From contig JAUCBJ010001254.1 of assembly GCA_032718475.1 (NCBI GenBank), forward strand, positions 29,275 through 93,274: DNA of 64,000 bases, read 5' to 3'. The notes beneath the pieces are model-generated. The model had not been told where the DNA came from. It did no database searches and saw nothing but the letters and a program-made list of their open reading frames with translations. The translations under genes and the position numbers were made by a program. Of the stretch, positions 1-10,358 are shown piece by piece. The DNA comes from Nemertoderma westbladi (lineage: Eukaryota > Xenacoelomorpha > Nemertodermatida > Nemertodermatidae). Positions within the stretch are counted from its first letter, which is position 1. Each line of letters opens with the position of its first letter.

Positions 1-1469
1 ATATGAGTTACTTGAGGAAATCGTTGACATAATTCACCAACCAGCTCTCGTCCTCGCTCAGGTGCTCCTACACTTCCTTCCTTTATTTGCTCCTGAATTT
101 GGCGGTGCCTTACCTCTATTCGGTCTAGATCGTGTCCGTCTCGAGATCTCATCGATCGATCGTGGGCTTTAAGATCCAGATCCTCCTTGGCGTTAGCTAA
201 TTCTCTCGCCTTCCTTTCGAGTTCGAAATGAAGTTTAACCTCTTTCTCGCGTTGTTCCGTTTGTTGTTGTTGCGCCTCGAACTCCGCTAGTCGTATAGCT
301 GATTGAGCCTTCATTTGCCGTTTTTTCATTTCGGCTCTCGCTTCTGAAACTAACCTTTGTCGCTCTAACTCAGCCGCTGCCGCTGCCGCCGCCTCTTGTC
401 GCTCTAACTCAGCCGCTGCCGCCACCGCTTGTCGCTCTAACTCAGCCGCTGCCGCTGCCGCCGTTTGTTGTGCAATGTCCAACTCTAACCTTTCCATCTC
501 GGCTGCTTCCAACTCGGCTTGTTCTTGCAGATGAGAGATTCTCGCAACATTCGCAACGCGTAGTTTCTCTTCCTCTACTGCTGCTTGTACCATTAGCAGT
601 AGAGTTTGTTCCTCCATCTCCTGTTGTTGTCTGTAGAGCTGCTGTTGTCGAGCAATTTCTGACGTTACCATACTCACCTCGCCAATTTCGCTGCAAATAC
701 TCACCAATGATTGATCCATTATTCCCGGTGCCAGTTCGATTTGTGCGGATGAAGTTTCCCTCGTAGCCTCCGGCATGGTTTCCCAATCTCCGACGTCTTC
801 GCCGCACATACGTAAGTGATCCGTCAGATGTTTCAATTGTCCATCCAGCCTATACAATTCCTGTTGTTCCTCGGGCTGTAATAACTCGTCGGAAACTGAC
901 TCACCTAGCAACTGGTCCACTTGTTCCTGTTGTATCTGTCTAACAGTCGTCTTAAACTGAATTAGTTTCTCCCTGGCGATTATTAATTTCTCGAGGATTC
1001 TAAGCTGAGTGTCCGCGTCCTGTCTTTGTCTAGCTAGATCTTGTAGACTGATTAGGTTATCTACGGACTTATGTACTTTACTTTGTACTCTAACCTGTAG
1101 GGTGTAAAACTCGAACCGAGACATCGGAGCGGTCAACTCGTCTAATATGCGTTGGCCTTCTCCAATACTCCTGGTAATATGCGCCATGTATCCTCCGACG
1201 CTTCTAACAATGCTCTCTTGGCTTCCTACTGAACTTACCATGTCCGTTTCCCTGTATCTAGGTTGCGGGACCGTTAGAAAATCCTCAGTCCTGCCGTCGC
1301 CTCGTACTACGGCATCCGGTACTCCCGTTGGATGTACTGGTGACGCGCACGGTGTAGGTTCGGTAGGCTTGCGAGTCTTCCCTTGTGGTTCTTCCGCTAC
1401 TGACTTATCCGCGTCACATGAGTCATAGTCGGTTTGTGTATTCTTCGTATAGTCCTGTTTGTCACTCAT
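1..1469 (-). CDS. Gag-like N-terminal ORF of a BEL/Pao-type element (cut by window edge)
   Basis: An ATG at 1467-1469 on the minus strand opens a frame I followed codon by codon to the left edge (489 codons) without a stop, so the 3-prime part lies outside the window. The product starts MSDKQDY, with the same MSD start and architecture as the Gag ORFs at 12682 and 24358. It has a polar N-terminus, then a helical region (about residues 75-190), then a long Gln/Glu/Ala-rich coiled coil (about 300-450) with repeated AAAAELERQ-type blocks. Gag of LTR retrotransposons forms the particle that packages element RNA. The knuckles and protease that would prove this are not in view. The assignment therefore rests on similarity of layout to the two neighbouring Gags and could be wrong. 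Confidence 0.55.
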   Translation of the reverse strand, partial: MSDKQDYTKNTQTDYDSCDADKSVAEEPQGKTRKPTEPTPCASPVHPTGVPDAVVRGDGRTEDFLTVPQPRYRETDMVSSVGSQESIVRSVGGYMAHITRSIGEGQRILDELTAPMSRFEFYTLQVRVQSKVHKSVDNLISLQDLARQRQDADTQLRILEKLIIAREKLIQFKTTVRQIQQEQVDQLLGESVSDELLQPEEQQELYRLDGQLKHLTDHLRMCGEDVGDWETMPEATRETSSAQIELAPGIMDQSLVSICSEIGEVSMVTSEIARQQQLYRQQQEMEEQTLLLMVQAAVEEEKLRVANVARISHLQEQAELEAAEMERLELDIAQQTAAAAAAELERQAVAAAAELERQEAAAAAAAELERQRLVSEARAEMKKRQMKAQSAIRLAEFEAQQQQTEQREKEVKLHFELERKARELANAKEDLDLKAHDRSMRSRDGHDLDRIEVRHRQIQEQIKEGSVGAPERGRELVGELCQRFPQVTH

Positions 1470-2460
1470 TTTGGTAGTTGTAAGTCAAGTAAAGTGAGTG
1501 TCAAAGTATCAAACTTACCGTATTTATATCTAAACGGTATTAATTACAGTCATATAAAATGGATAATGGCAAATGGATAAAATTAGCCTAGCGGCCAATT
1601 TTACAACAAATAAATGTCACGGAGTAAGTATATAATAAAATTAGCCTACCGGCCAATTTTATAACAAATAAAATCGGATAACGATATACGTTATCAAAAA
1701 GGTAGATTAAACACAAATAATACAGACTAATTCAGCAATAAACAAAGAAATCGTACGGAATGCATAAATACTTGAGACAGTGGAACCCACAATAATTTTA
1801 ACTAATACGGTAATGCCTAACTGATTTATGCAACTTTTCGAACTCACCCCCTCCAATGATTCTCCAGAAAAACAGATTCCCAGATACAAACCGGACGTGA
1901 ACCTTTCCGTTTCCAGCGTTGTGGACGAAGTGCGATTTTCCCAACCAAAATTGTTGAGTTATCTATCTCCCAAACTTGCGAAACACGGTCTTGCTCTCGT
2001 TACAGTCTAGAAATGAGCTCTGAATCCTGAAAAACAAAAGAGTTCGGTTTTACTTTTACGAAAATTTTGTACCGGTACAATATGGTATTTAAACCCTTTT
2101 TAAACACCGGTATTCAATTCCAAATATTTTACACGCGGTTCAAATCAAAATTTTATTTCAAAATACTAGCACTTAGCTAATCAAATACAAATTTTACCTC
2201 AAAATACAAAATTTCAAATAATTTTAGTCCTACTGATCCGTAGTTCAGTAAAACATATTCCTACTGTGCGAAGAGACGTACCTGATATCCTGCAATATCT
2301 TACTGTAAAGTTTGTAAATCAAAACATAATCCGACCTTCTCACCAAAACAGTAAACTCTAAGCAAGCAAATCGATTGCAGTATCGGTCTCTTATAACCGG
2401 TGAGGCAGAAAACAGTCTACGAACGGACAAACTTCGATGAAACAAAATCCCGCGCAGCGA
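1470..2460 (-). other. Probable leader/LTR of the element at 1-1469
   Basis: This is noncoding sequence upstream of the minus-strand Gag-like ORF. It holds a 36-bp direct repeat (1579-1614 and 1637-1672) around AATTAGCCTA-CGGCCAATTTT. The 5-prime LTR should lie here, but its edges cannot be fixed because the partner LTR is outside the window. Confidence 0.35.
1579..1672. repeat. 36-bp direct repeat, two copies
   Basis: Copies at 1579-1614 and 1637-1672 (58-bp spacing) differ at only a few bases. They contain AAAATTAGCCTA(G/C)CGGCCAATTTT broken across the core. This is probably a leader repeat of the adjacent retroelement. Confidence 0.7.
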
Positions 2461-3917
2461 ATCCTAAAATCGGGCTGACTCACTGACGGACTAAGGGCGC
2501 TCGTATACTTTGCCGCGGTGTGATTTATATGGGTGAGAGATAGAGGCGCTAGCTAGATGTCTTACTAGCGGGCAAAGTGCAGTATGGACAAAAATTATTT
2601 TATATATTTTGAGGTGTAAATAATTTCTAACGCGTGTGTGTCTTGATTCTAACAGTCAAAATCAGTTTTAGATCCTTCATATATATAATTACTGGGTCCG
2701 GTGTACATTTTACAAATATTCTAATTTTATAGCTTGTAGGTCCAATACTCACGAATGATGAGGCTCCTTCCCCTTTTGTGTATTTCCAGGACTCAAATTC
2801 AGGCATAAGGTTAATACTACGCCCAGAATTCGGCAATTTAATTTACCAGGTCCCTAATACTAAGAAGAAATGTGTTAGTTTACTACAGTAGGCGTACAGT
2901 TACAAATAGCTAGCCTGGTGTTCTATCTTGAATTTTGGTTGCCTAGGTGGGCACGGCAACTCCCTATCAGAATGTCGGCGGGGACACGGTAGATGTTAGT
3001 ATCCCTAATAGCCTCAATTTATATGCACCTAGCAGTAAACTGCCTTACCGCCTGAACGGTACAATCCCAATTCAGGTAAAAACACAGTAACCCTTCCTGG
3101 CCTACAAGTTCTAATGCAAATGGACACCGTTGCACTACAAACAAGCCACCGACGCACCTATACCTGGCAAATGAGTTAGGCGTACAGCTTGCTGCACCCT
3201 AATAATGTGTATGCCTTGTACTGGTGTGCCTGTGTTCTATCTGTGTACTAGTATCTCTCTGCCTGATCTCCTCCTCCCCCGTAGGAATATGAAGGTCTAC
3301 TGTGGGTTTTTCTGAATTAAGACAGTACAGTCCCTAAATGTAATTTTAGCGCACAGCGTGTCAGTACCTCTACCTTCGATCTTAGGTCTTACACTTAGGT
3401 AACGAGGCATCGAACGCTGTCTAACCTTTCAGGCGATGGGCGAATAACTAAGAATGGGTATTGCGGGTTGTCTCCTTTCTACATTCCTCCGATGTTCCCG
3501 TCTATTGCCGCGGTCCGCTGTCTAGCCAGCCATCTGTCTCTCAGTGGTGTTCACCATGGTGAAACATAGTAAAAGCAGATGTAACAAATACTTTCTAACT
3601 TTATTACAAATAAACGATAACTAATATACAATAAATCGAATGTAACAAGTGAATGAAGATATATAACTAATGAACAAAATCGCACCTTTTATAGCAAATT
3701 AGTGCTGCTAACAATCTAGATAAATCTCGATTGTTCTATGAGTTCTACTAGGTTTTTAAAGATAATCATTGGTCCAGCAAACACGTACGTATCTTACACG
3801 ACATTGGTTGCTATCTAATAACTGCAATCGCATTGGTTAATCTACCTTAAGCAGATACAATTAAATCGTAGCGGTTAATTCAAATGAGTTGAAACTTAGC
3901 ACAAAAAATAATTCACA
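2461..3917. other. No gene recognised
   Basis: No convincing reading frame, RNA gene or structured repeat was seen. The stretch 2880-3560 is less AT-rich than its flanks. With the (A)ATAAA-rich sequence at 3600-3660 it may be an unassigned old LTR. Confidence 0.4.
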
Positions 3918-3992
3918 CTTGCAAGGATTCGAACACGATACCTACTACACGATTTTCTAACGCTTAACCGACTGAGCTACTGAACCACTTGA
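3918..3992 (-). mobile_element. tRNA-derived SINE head or tRNA pseudogene
   Basis: Read on the minus strand it contains TAGCTCAGTCGG (box A, 3968-3979) and GTTCGAATCC (box B, 3925-3934), the internal RNA polymerase III promoter boxes, at normal tRNA spacing. The anticodon stem does not pair well, so a SINE head or pseudogene is likelier than a working tRNA. Confidence 0.65.
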
Positions 3993-4240
3993 ATAATCGT
4001 TGCACAAATAGATATAGTAAATACGAATGAGGACTTAATGTAATCTTTATAGCAAATTAATTCGAATGAAATAAAATTTTGAAAATCCACGGCTTTTATG
4101 AGGATATAATTCTATATGTTTATTTGTTGTGTATTTTTATTTTTTTTGTATCAATTCTGCAATTTTACGGAGTTGTTTTATAGATTAACTTAAACAAAAA
4201 AGGAAGAGCGGAGCTAACAGAAGGGCCAAGCTAAATCTCT

Positions 4241-4435
4241 GAATGGTCCAACTGGTTGACCAAAGAGGTGGGTTACACTGAATGGTCCAACTGGTGGACC
4301 GATGAGGTGGGTTACACTGAATGGTCCAACTGGTGGACCGATGAGGTGGGTTACACTGAATGGTCCAACTGGTTGACCAAGGAGGTGGGTTACACTGAAT
4401 GGTCCAACTGGTGGACCAAGGAGGTGGGTTACACT
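4241..4435 (+). repeat. 39-bp minisatellite, five copies
   Basis: Five near-identical 39-bp units start at 4241, 4280, 4319, 4358 and 4397. Each unit contains GGTCCAACTGGTGGACC or a close variant, a 6-bp stem with a 5-base loop. The period is a multiple of three, so a plus-strand frame (4256-4528) reads a 13-residue unit EWSNWWTDEVGYT. With no flanking gene signals I take this as a consequence of the period, not as a protein. Confidence 0.9.
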
Positions 4436-4881
4436 AAAAGGTTGATGTTCGTTCAGCTTTATATTTCACAAAAATTGAAAAGAGAAGATGTAATCGGGCA
4501 ATGCATCCTTTGCATACGACAACAGTAGTGCCGAAAGTAATTACGACTGTCTTATTCTATTCATTGAGCCGAGCCTCAAAGGAATGCTGCGAGGTATTAT
4601 CAATCGACTAATTGGTTACCAGAGATTACGTATCATGGGACAGATCCGTCGCTAGTATGACTGCTATCAAGTTATCAAGAGTTATCTGATTTTAGAATGA
4701 ATTAATTATAATTTATTTATTATATAAGCTTTACATATCAGCGGGTAATGTTAATTGTGAAAATTTAAGTACTTGTAAAATGGCAATTGCGTAAATTAAA
4801 GAGATTTTGCTCTGATAAATAAATCTTGTTGTATTATAAAAACACAATGTCAAATAGAATTAACAATTATATATATTATAT

Positions 4882-5294
4882 ACACAATGACCCGTAATAT
4901 AGTGTCATTTTCTGATGACACGGACCCCCCCCCCCCCCCCCCCCCCCAAATTTTTCTACAAATCTTTATCATATTGCTTGAAATTTGAAACACAACTAGT
5001 TCAACTCACCGTGGTTGTTACCATGAAGCCGGAATTTTCGATTTCGCCTTTAAATTTTATTTATAAGCGTTTTAAAAAAGTGTCTTTTGCGAAATCGCAC
5101 CCTCTGTATCATTGCCATTCTTCACTTTAGTCGTAATTTTTTCTTATCATTAGAAAGCTTGCGTTGCAAGGATTCCAAATATGTAGCAATATTTGAATTT
5201 CGTTGAGAAACAGCTGAGATATAGGCGTTCAAAGATTGCAAGAATTATTGTCACTATTGGCAGAAAAATGACACTATATTACGTGTCATGGTGT
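4882..5294 (+). mobile_element. Poly-C MITE, copy 1
   Basis: Terminal inverted repeats read ACACNATGACNCGTAATATA at the left and its complement at the right (5260-5294), with GTGTCATTTT just inside. A C23 run lies at 4925-4947. The interior is noncoding. Related sequence occurs at 38733-39669 (two opposed arms) and 42522-42770, so this is a dispersed non-autonomous DNA element. Confidence 0.75.
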
Positions 5295-5341
5295 ATATAT
5301 ATTATATATATGTATATATATTAGAATTACCATTTCGCTTC

Positions 5342-6067
5342 GGATAGTTATAAATCCCGAAAATAACGAAAACAGCGAAATTATCAACGAAACTATCGAA
5401 ATCATAAAATCTACAAAATCTCGCATTCTAATAAGATCGGTATTATTATTAGAAGGCACACTTTACATTTTTTAATTAATAAATTCCGATAATTTCGCCC
5501 CATTTTCGACCTTAAAAGTAATTTAATACCAAATGCTTGGATGAATAAATTCAGCATCAGCAGGCAGTGGTAGAACCTGGTCAACTGGTGTATTACAAGC
5601 ATTCTACAGCCTGTAGGGTAAGGTTAAAGGAACCGGTCTGGTCAGCCGGTACCCTAACCAAACACTGCATACGCATTACGGCGTACTGTACCTTCGCGTT
5701 GCAGGTTCACACTGTACAGTGACTGCCAGGCAAGTGGCGCAGCGCGGCTAGTGTGTATTTGGATTATAATTATATTCTATTATTATATTCTGAGGTTGCA
5801 GTCGTGCAGTCGCAATGCAGTATAACTGCTAGCAGTAGGCCTACACTCTGACTGTACTGTCCTAATTTGATCGCCATCTTGTGGTGTTTTGACATCATTG
5901 GATTACCCCTAATAACCAAGTACTAATAATAATAATAATAATAATTGATAATCTAATAATAATACCGATCTGAATGGAAAGTGAGATTTTATTTAAAGTT
6001 TTATAATTTCGATATTTTCGTTAATAATTTCGTGTTTTTCGTTATTTTCGGGTTTTATAACTATCCT
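5342..6067. mobile_element. Foldback (MULE-like) MITE with 9-bp target duplication
   Basis: The element begins GGATAGTTATAAATCCCGAA and ends with the complement TTCGGGTTTTATAACTATCC. The arms stay matched inward for about 95 bp, then again around AATAAGATCGGTATT versus AATACCGATCT. The 9-bp direct repeat TTTCGCTTC flanks it exactly (5333-5341 and 6068-6076). Long inverted repeats with 9-bp target duplications are typical of Mutator-like elements. No transposase is encoded, so it would need one from elsewhere. Confidence 0.75.
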
Positions 6068-6131
6068 TTCGCTTCGCATTGCTACAGTAATTAAATATTT
6101 TGACTTAAAAGACAAAGTTGAAACTACATTT

Positions 6132-7303
6132 TTACAAATTGAATTCTTCAATAACTCTGTCTATCCATATTATCATTTCCGGTTCCCGGATTATCATATT
6201 CGAATTCTCCCACATCATCTGAGTTGTAAATTCTGTTTGTCGTTTTATATCAATTTCTGTCCAATGCAATTTGTTTTCCAGCACAAACCCAATAACCTCT
6301 TCCAATTTTTCTATCGGGACATATTGCACATCTTCTTGACTAAAATGCTTTAGTTTATCATAAATTAGTTCATCGTCTCTCATCATTTGCTTCAATTTTT
6401 TCACAACGAAGAAATAACTAATTTTCATCTGATTTTCATCGGACCATATATCGAAACTTCTTTTCACGCAGGCTGAATTATCAGAAAGGAATTTTATCAT
6501 TTGTTGATCGTCTAGATTGTCTTCTAATAGTAAAAGTAACTTATCGCAGATGGTACCATGTACATGCTTTGTATTCTCAACTAACATTTTTGTTACATAA
6601 CTTTCCTGCAATTTATCATATTTATCAACTTGGGATTTCATTTTATCTTCCAATATATTTACTGCAACATTAACTATAATACCAACCCTCCCCACAAATT
6701 GTACTATTTCTGCTTTTGTGTTTTCCAGATATTCTTTATTTAAATTTCTCAACTCTTCCATTTGTTTTCTCATTTGAATATTAGTTTCCATGACCATTGT
6801 CGTTTTATTTTGGATCATTATATTTTTAACGCAAGCTGTAAGGCTGGCCTTAATTTGGTTACTTCTAAAATTAGGTTGATATAGAGAAGGGAGCCGATCC
6901 CGTTCTTCTTGAAACAGAAGCCGTCGCAACCTCCAGTAGCGATTCACGAGTATCATCTTATTGCAAAAGCGCTTATTATCAGAATAATAATGAAATTCTA
7001 CTCGAATCCCCTCTCCATGCCAACCATTATTATAAATGTCAGTGTATTCACATCTGAATTTCCTTCCGAAATTGGAAGTATCATTTTCGCAGGTGACGAA
7101 ATGATAATAGTTTTGAGTAACCATACTATCCTCATTCACATTCTTGAATATTATTGTTTCTATAGAACTGGCAGATCCCTGTAATTTTTTCGTGATCGTA
7201 CCATCCTCTGTAATCATGATAGAAAATTGTTGTTGATAATTGGGAATATAACGCTGTACCAGTGCAGGCACCCCAGTTACTTTGGGACAATTCACACTGT
7301 GAT
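6132..7303 (-). CDS. Orphan ORF of about 387 residues, possible 3-prime exon
   Basis: This long, low-repeat minus-strand frame ends at 6132. I recognise no family. An N-terminal half with a Cys-containing, aromatic-rich segment (about residues 70-130) is followed by a probable coiled coil (about 165-240) with a hydrophobic stretch near VGRVGIIVNVAVNIL, then an acidic helical C-terminus. The first codon of the open stretch is GTG, not ATG. The first in-frame ATG is near 7216, and an in-frame stop lies just upstream near 7320. An acceptor-like CACAG at about 7299-7303 suggests it may be the last exon of a spliced gene whose 5-prime exons lie to the right. No RT, transposase or Gag motifs are seen, and no clear poly(A) signal follows. 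It is the best host-gene candidate in the window, but function is unknown. Confidence 0.45.
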
Positions 7304-7439
7304 AATGCGGCGTATGATTTCAAACTATAGTTCTATCTATATAATTGTTAACTTTCACAAAAAAAACTGCAATTATCCCAGGGCTTCCTTCCAAATGCCC
7401 ATGTGTGGGGTGTAGTGTGAAAAAGACACTACACTTACG

Positions 7440-7645
7440 ACACATTTTATGGCTTCTTACACAGACACATGAGTGAGGCCCGCAGTAGCCAACCTAGAGC
7501 CACGGACACACCCCACAGACATTTGGAAAACTTTTTTATAACTTTTTCGTTGGGGACAGCTTAGCAAAGTCGGCAATGAGTTCCAGGTGGGATTGAACTC
7601 GTGACCTCAGGGTTGGAAGTCTGACGCTCTAACCTAATGGATAAG
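7440..7645 (-). mobile_element. tRNA-derived SINE, family 2, copy 1
   Basis: The minus strand reads GGTTAGAGCG (box A region, 7625-7640) and GAGTTCAATCCC (box B region, 7589-7600), with an anticodon-like CTTCCAA loop. The body that follows, starting CATTGCCGA, matches the copy at 35965-36085 for about 70 bp past the tRNA-like head. The left boundary is approximate. Confidence 0.65.
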
Positions 7646-7913
7646 GTAAAGGGTAGACCTGGAAATACTACCTGATACCTTGTATGTCCGTAATTTACCT
7701 CCTCATGACCTCCCATCTGTCAATACCACAATCTGCTGCCATTGTGCTCAACCCTACAGTACCGGGCCGTCAATAACCACACGCTGCAATGAAAGGAAAG
7801 GGTAGTATATTGAAACCATGAACCATCACGGCCATAATGATTAATTACACACTCTAACTATTTAGGTAGGACAGTTACACCCATAGAGAAATGCGAGCGG
7901 TATATATTTTTCG

Positions 7914-8486
7914 GCTAGAGTTCCGTAAAGTACTACATTTTTAAAACTTTAAATCATTGTTACTAGGGCAACGTTGAAGAGTTCTAGAACAATAGAAAAG
8001 TATTACATATTATTCTAGAACATAAATCAAATTAAAAATGTAATGTTCTAGAACATTTTTAATTTCAAAATAGCTAGTAAATTAATAAAAATTTATTTTT
8101 AAATAAATTTCTGAATACATTTAAATAAATATTGATCATTATAGTGTTTGTATACCGATATAACTGATTAGTTTATATATTTCCATTGGGTATTTTGTTG
8201 GCCTTTAAAATCTCATGGAATCCGTTCAATTATCCTTTTCTTATCTGTCGCGCCTCTATATGTTATTCTGTCAGATTTTAGGATAATTTATCTTCATAGT
8301 TAATGCACTCATAAGACATAGCTCTGGCGTCGTATATATTTATATTATTTTTGCACGTACCTGTCTTTTAAATGCCTTAATTTGACTTGTGCATTTCGTA
8401 CCCCAAAAAGGATTGAATAATCTTTTTAATCACTGGCAATTTTAAATTTGAAAAATAACTAGCTATATTTTCTAGAACATTATATT
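7914..8486. mobile_element. TTCTAGAAC-rich DNA element, truncated by F
   Basis: It starts GGCTAGAGTTCCGTA and aligns along its length with 36726-37290. It holds four TTCTAGAA palindromes (about 7982, 8023, 8045, 8470) and an RFX-like GTTACTAGGGCAAC (7959-7972). It encodes nothing. The second arm seen in the 36-37 kb copy is missing here because element F begins at 8487. Confidence 0.65.
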
Positions 8487-8782
8487 TGTAATGGGATCCG
8501 AGTTGGCAAGAGATCCCGACCGGTATTTGTGTCGTGGTTGATACGCGTCGCCGCGTCCGCTAATGTGGTTTTCACTGAAGGCTTGGGGCTGAAAGGCCGA
8601 AGGCCGGTATAATAAAGTTCTGAGTTTAAAGCTTGTGGATATTGATAATCTCTGATGTATGAGTACCGGTAATATAGCACAATCAGTATTGTACAGTGAC
8701 AGCAGTACCGACGACGGTTTAAACCGTTTAACATCTACTCTGAATATTAGTAAACTGAATCATAATTAACACTGGATAACAT
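8487..8782 (-). mobile_element. Element F, partial 3-prime LTR
   Basis: It aligns with the first 300 bp (plus orientation) of the LTR at 33555-34182 at roughly 85 percent identity by eye. Shared landmarks are GGGATCCGAGTTGGC, GAAAGGCCGAAGGCC and ACGGTTTAAACCGT. The remainder of this LTR is missing, deleted together with most of the interior of F. Confidence 0.8.
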
Positions 8783-9181
8783 CATCCATCCCACTAACTT
8801 AATCCCCCGCGCATCTACTAGATAAGGCCCTATGTACACTACACCATATGGCATTATCCCCGTTCACCACAATTCAAACAGTTCTGTGGCGACCTCTCTC
8901 GCCCTCTCATTCACCAATTCGCCCTTCCCAAATCGGACTAAGTAGTGAAAATGTTTATTGCACTCACCGAGTCTGTGGCATAACTTGGGCTTGTCTACCT
9001 TTCCTCCTTTCTTGGCGTCATTGGGGATCTTTCTCGTGGCGATGTACCCACATCGTAGGTGATCGCTCGTCCCAACGTCCTCCTCCTGAACTTTCTAACC
9101 TCCTCTCCTCGCCTGGCGTGGCACCGTCGGCCCCACCATTGCTGTTCTGGTGGGCCACTCGCCGCCTGTAGCCACTGGTTG
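8783..9181 (-). pseudogene. Element F gag remnant, downstream part
   Basis: The minus strand is recognisably similar to about residues 85-245 of the Gag at 45067-50604: an arginine-rich GPTVPRQARRGG block, then EEDVGTSD, then helical sequence. An in-frame stop lies near 9095, and frameshifts occur elsewhere. It continues across the E insertion into 33275-33554. After about 8806 the similarity stops and LTR sequence follows, so pol and the rest of gag are gone. Confidence 0.75.
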
Positions 9182-10358
9182 TATAAAGGCTTTTGCGGAT
9201 CTAGCTAGTTATTTTCCCCGCAAAGTACTCTGTAGGTGTTTTAAAGGACATAAAAAGCCGTTTCCTTACTGTACCGGTGTTTTAGTGGACATAAAAAGCC
9301 ATTTCTTCTGTATGTGTACTTTAGCGGACATAACTAGCGATTTTATGTCGCAATAAGCCAAAATCCTCTTGATACAGTGTAGTTACGATGACGACATCTA
9401 TCAGCTGATATGTACAGGTACACGTGTAATTTTTCCCTTGTTCTTTGTTCGGTCGACCAATCAGAGCGATTTTCTTTGTGTTGGACAGTGCATATATAAA
9501 CTCACGCAATTCAGTCAGTATGTATCTTTCTAAGCCCAGAACACCGGCTTAGGATTCTTCTGTACTTCTGTGGAAGTTTCAGACTTTAGCCAAACATTAG
9601 AACGGCTTTGATCATAGAAACGTATAACTGTTATCCTGCCATACCTGGCATACCAGACTCACCTAACCTTTCACCGCATTATTTTACTGCTATTTGCTGT
9701 CGATTATTAATTGTTAGAAGTTGATTGATATGTTGTTATATTTGGAGAATATCGATGAATAATCATAAAACCCCAATCTTCTTGATATACTGAAGGTTAG
9801 AGAGACCGGTTACATATAGCAATTGCGACTTACATTAAAGTGGTTTTGGAGTGAATCTAATGCTATTTAATAGGCCCTACATGTGTCGGTTGCTATTCTC
9901 CTTATGTATGATCAAATTCAGTGAAGGTCGGCAGATCAGTGTGCAGCAGTGTGAGGTAGTGTGCATGAGTGTGACAGGTAACAAAGCATTTCCTAAAGAA
10001 TGCGCCTTATACGTAAATCATTAGCCATCCTGTTGTGCTTAGTGTAAGTCATAACTCTGTTTACATACTTAGAGCGCCACGTCCTAAAGGAACTGTTGAT
10101 ATTTCCCGAAAGTGAATAATATTTGTCAGAGATTATATATTAACGATCAATCGAATAATACAGTAGGCCTACACCGCAATAAGGTCAGAGCTTCCGAATC
10201 CAGTCTCCCGGGTATATCCAGCGGGTGAATGGTCGCGCATAGGCTGGCTTCGGCTAATGTAGTGTATCCAATACTCGTCATAGGCTAAAGTCGATTTATA
10301 ACCTAGAAGACACCTAAATTTGGAAGGTTAAACTGCTAAAGGTCTGAAAGCGCGAACA
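9182..10358 (+). repeat. Element E 5-prime LTR (1177 bp)
   Basis: It starts TATAAAGGC, where the partner has TGTAAAGGC, so one substitution has spoiled the TG end. It ends GCGCGAACA. Compared with the 3-prime LTR there is a 6-bp indel near 9416, a 1-bp indel near 9361 and about ten substitutions. Confidence 0.9.
9493..9516 (+). promoter_or_regulatory. LTR promoter: TATA box and initiator
   Basis: TATATAAA (9493-9500) is followed by TCAGTC (9511-9516), which fits an arthropod-style initiator near plus one. The same pair occurs in the 3-prime LTR at 32409-32433. This is the likely start of the element RNA, but it is inferred from motifs only. Confidence 0.5.

Noticed and set aside
3918-3992. 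Functional tRNA gene
   Set aside because: Box A and box B are good, but the anticodon arm and acceptor pairing are poor.
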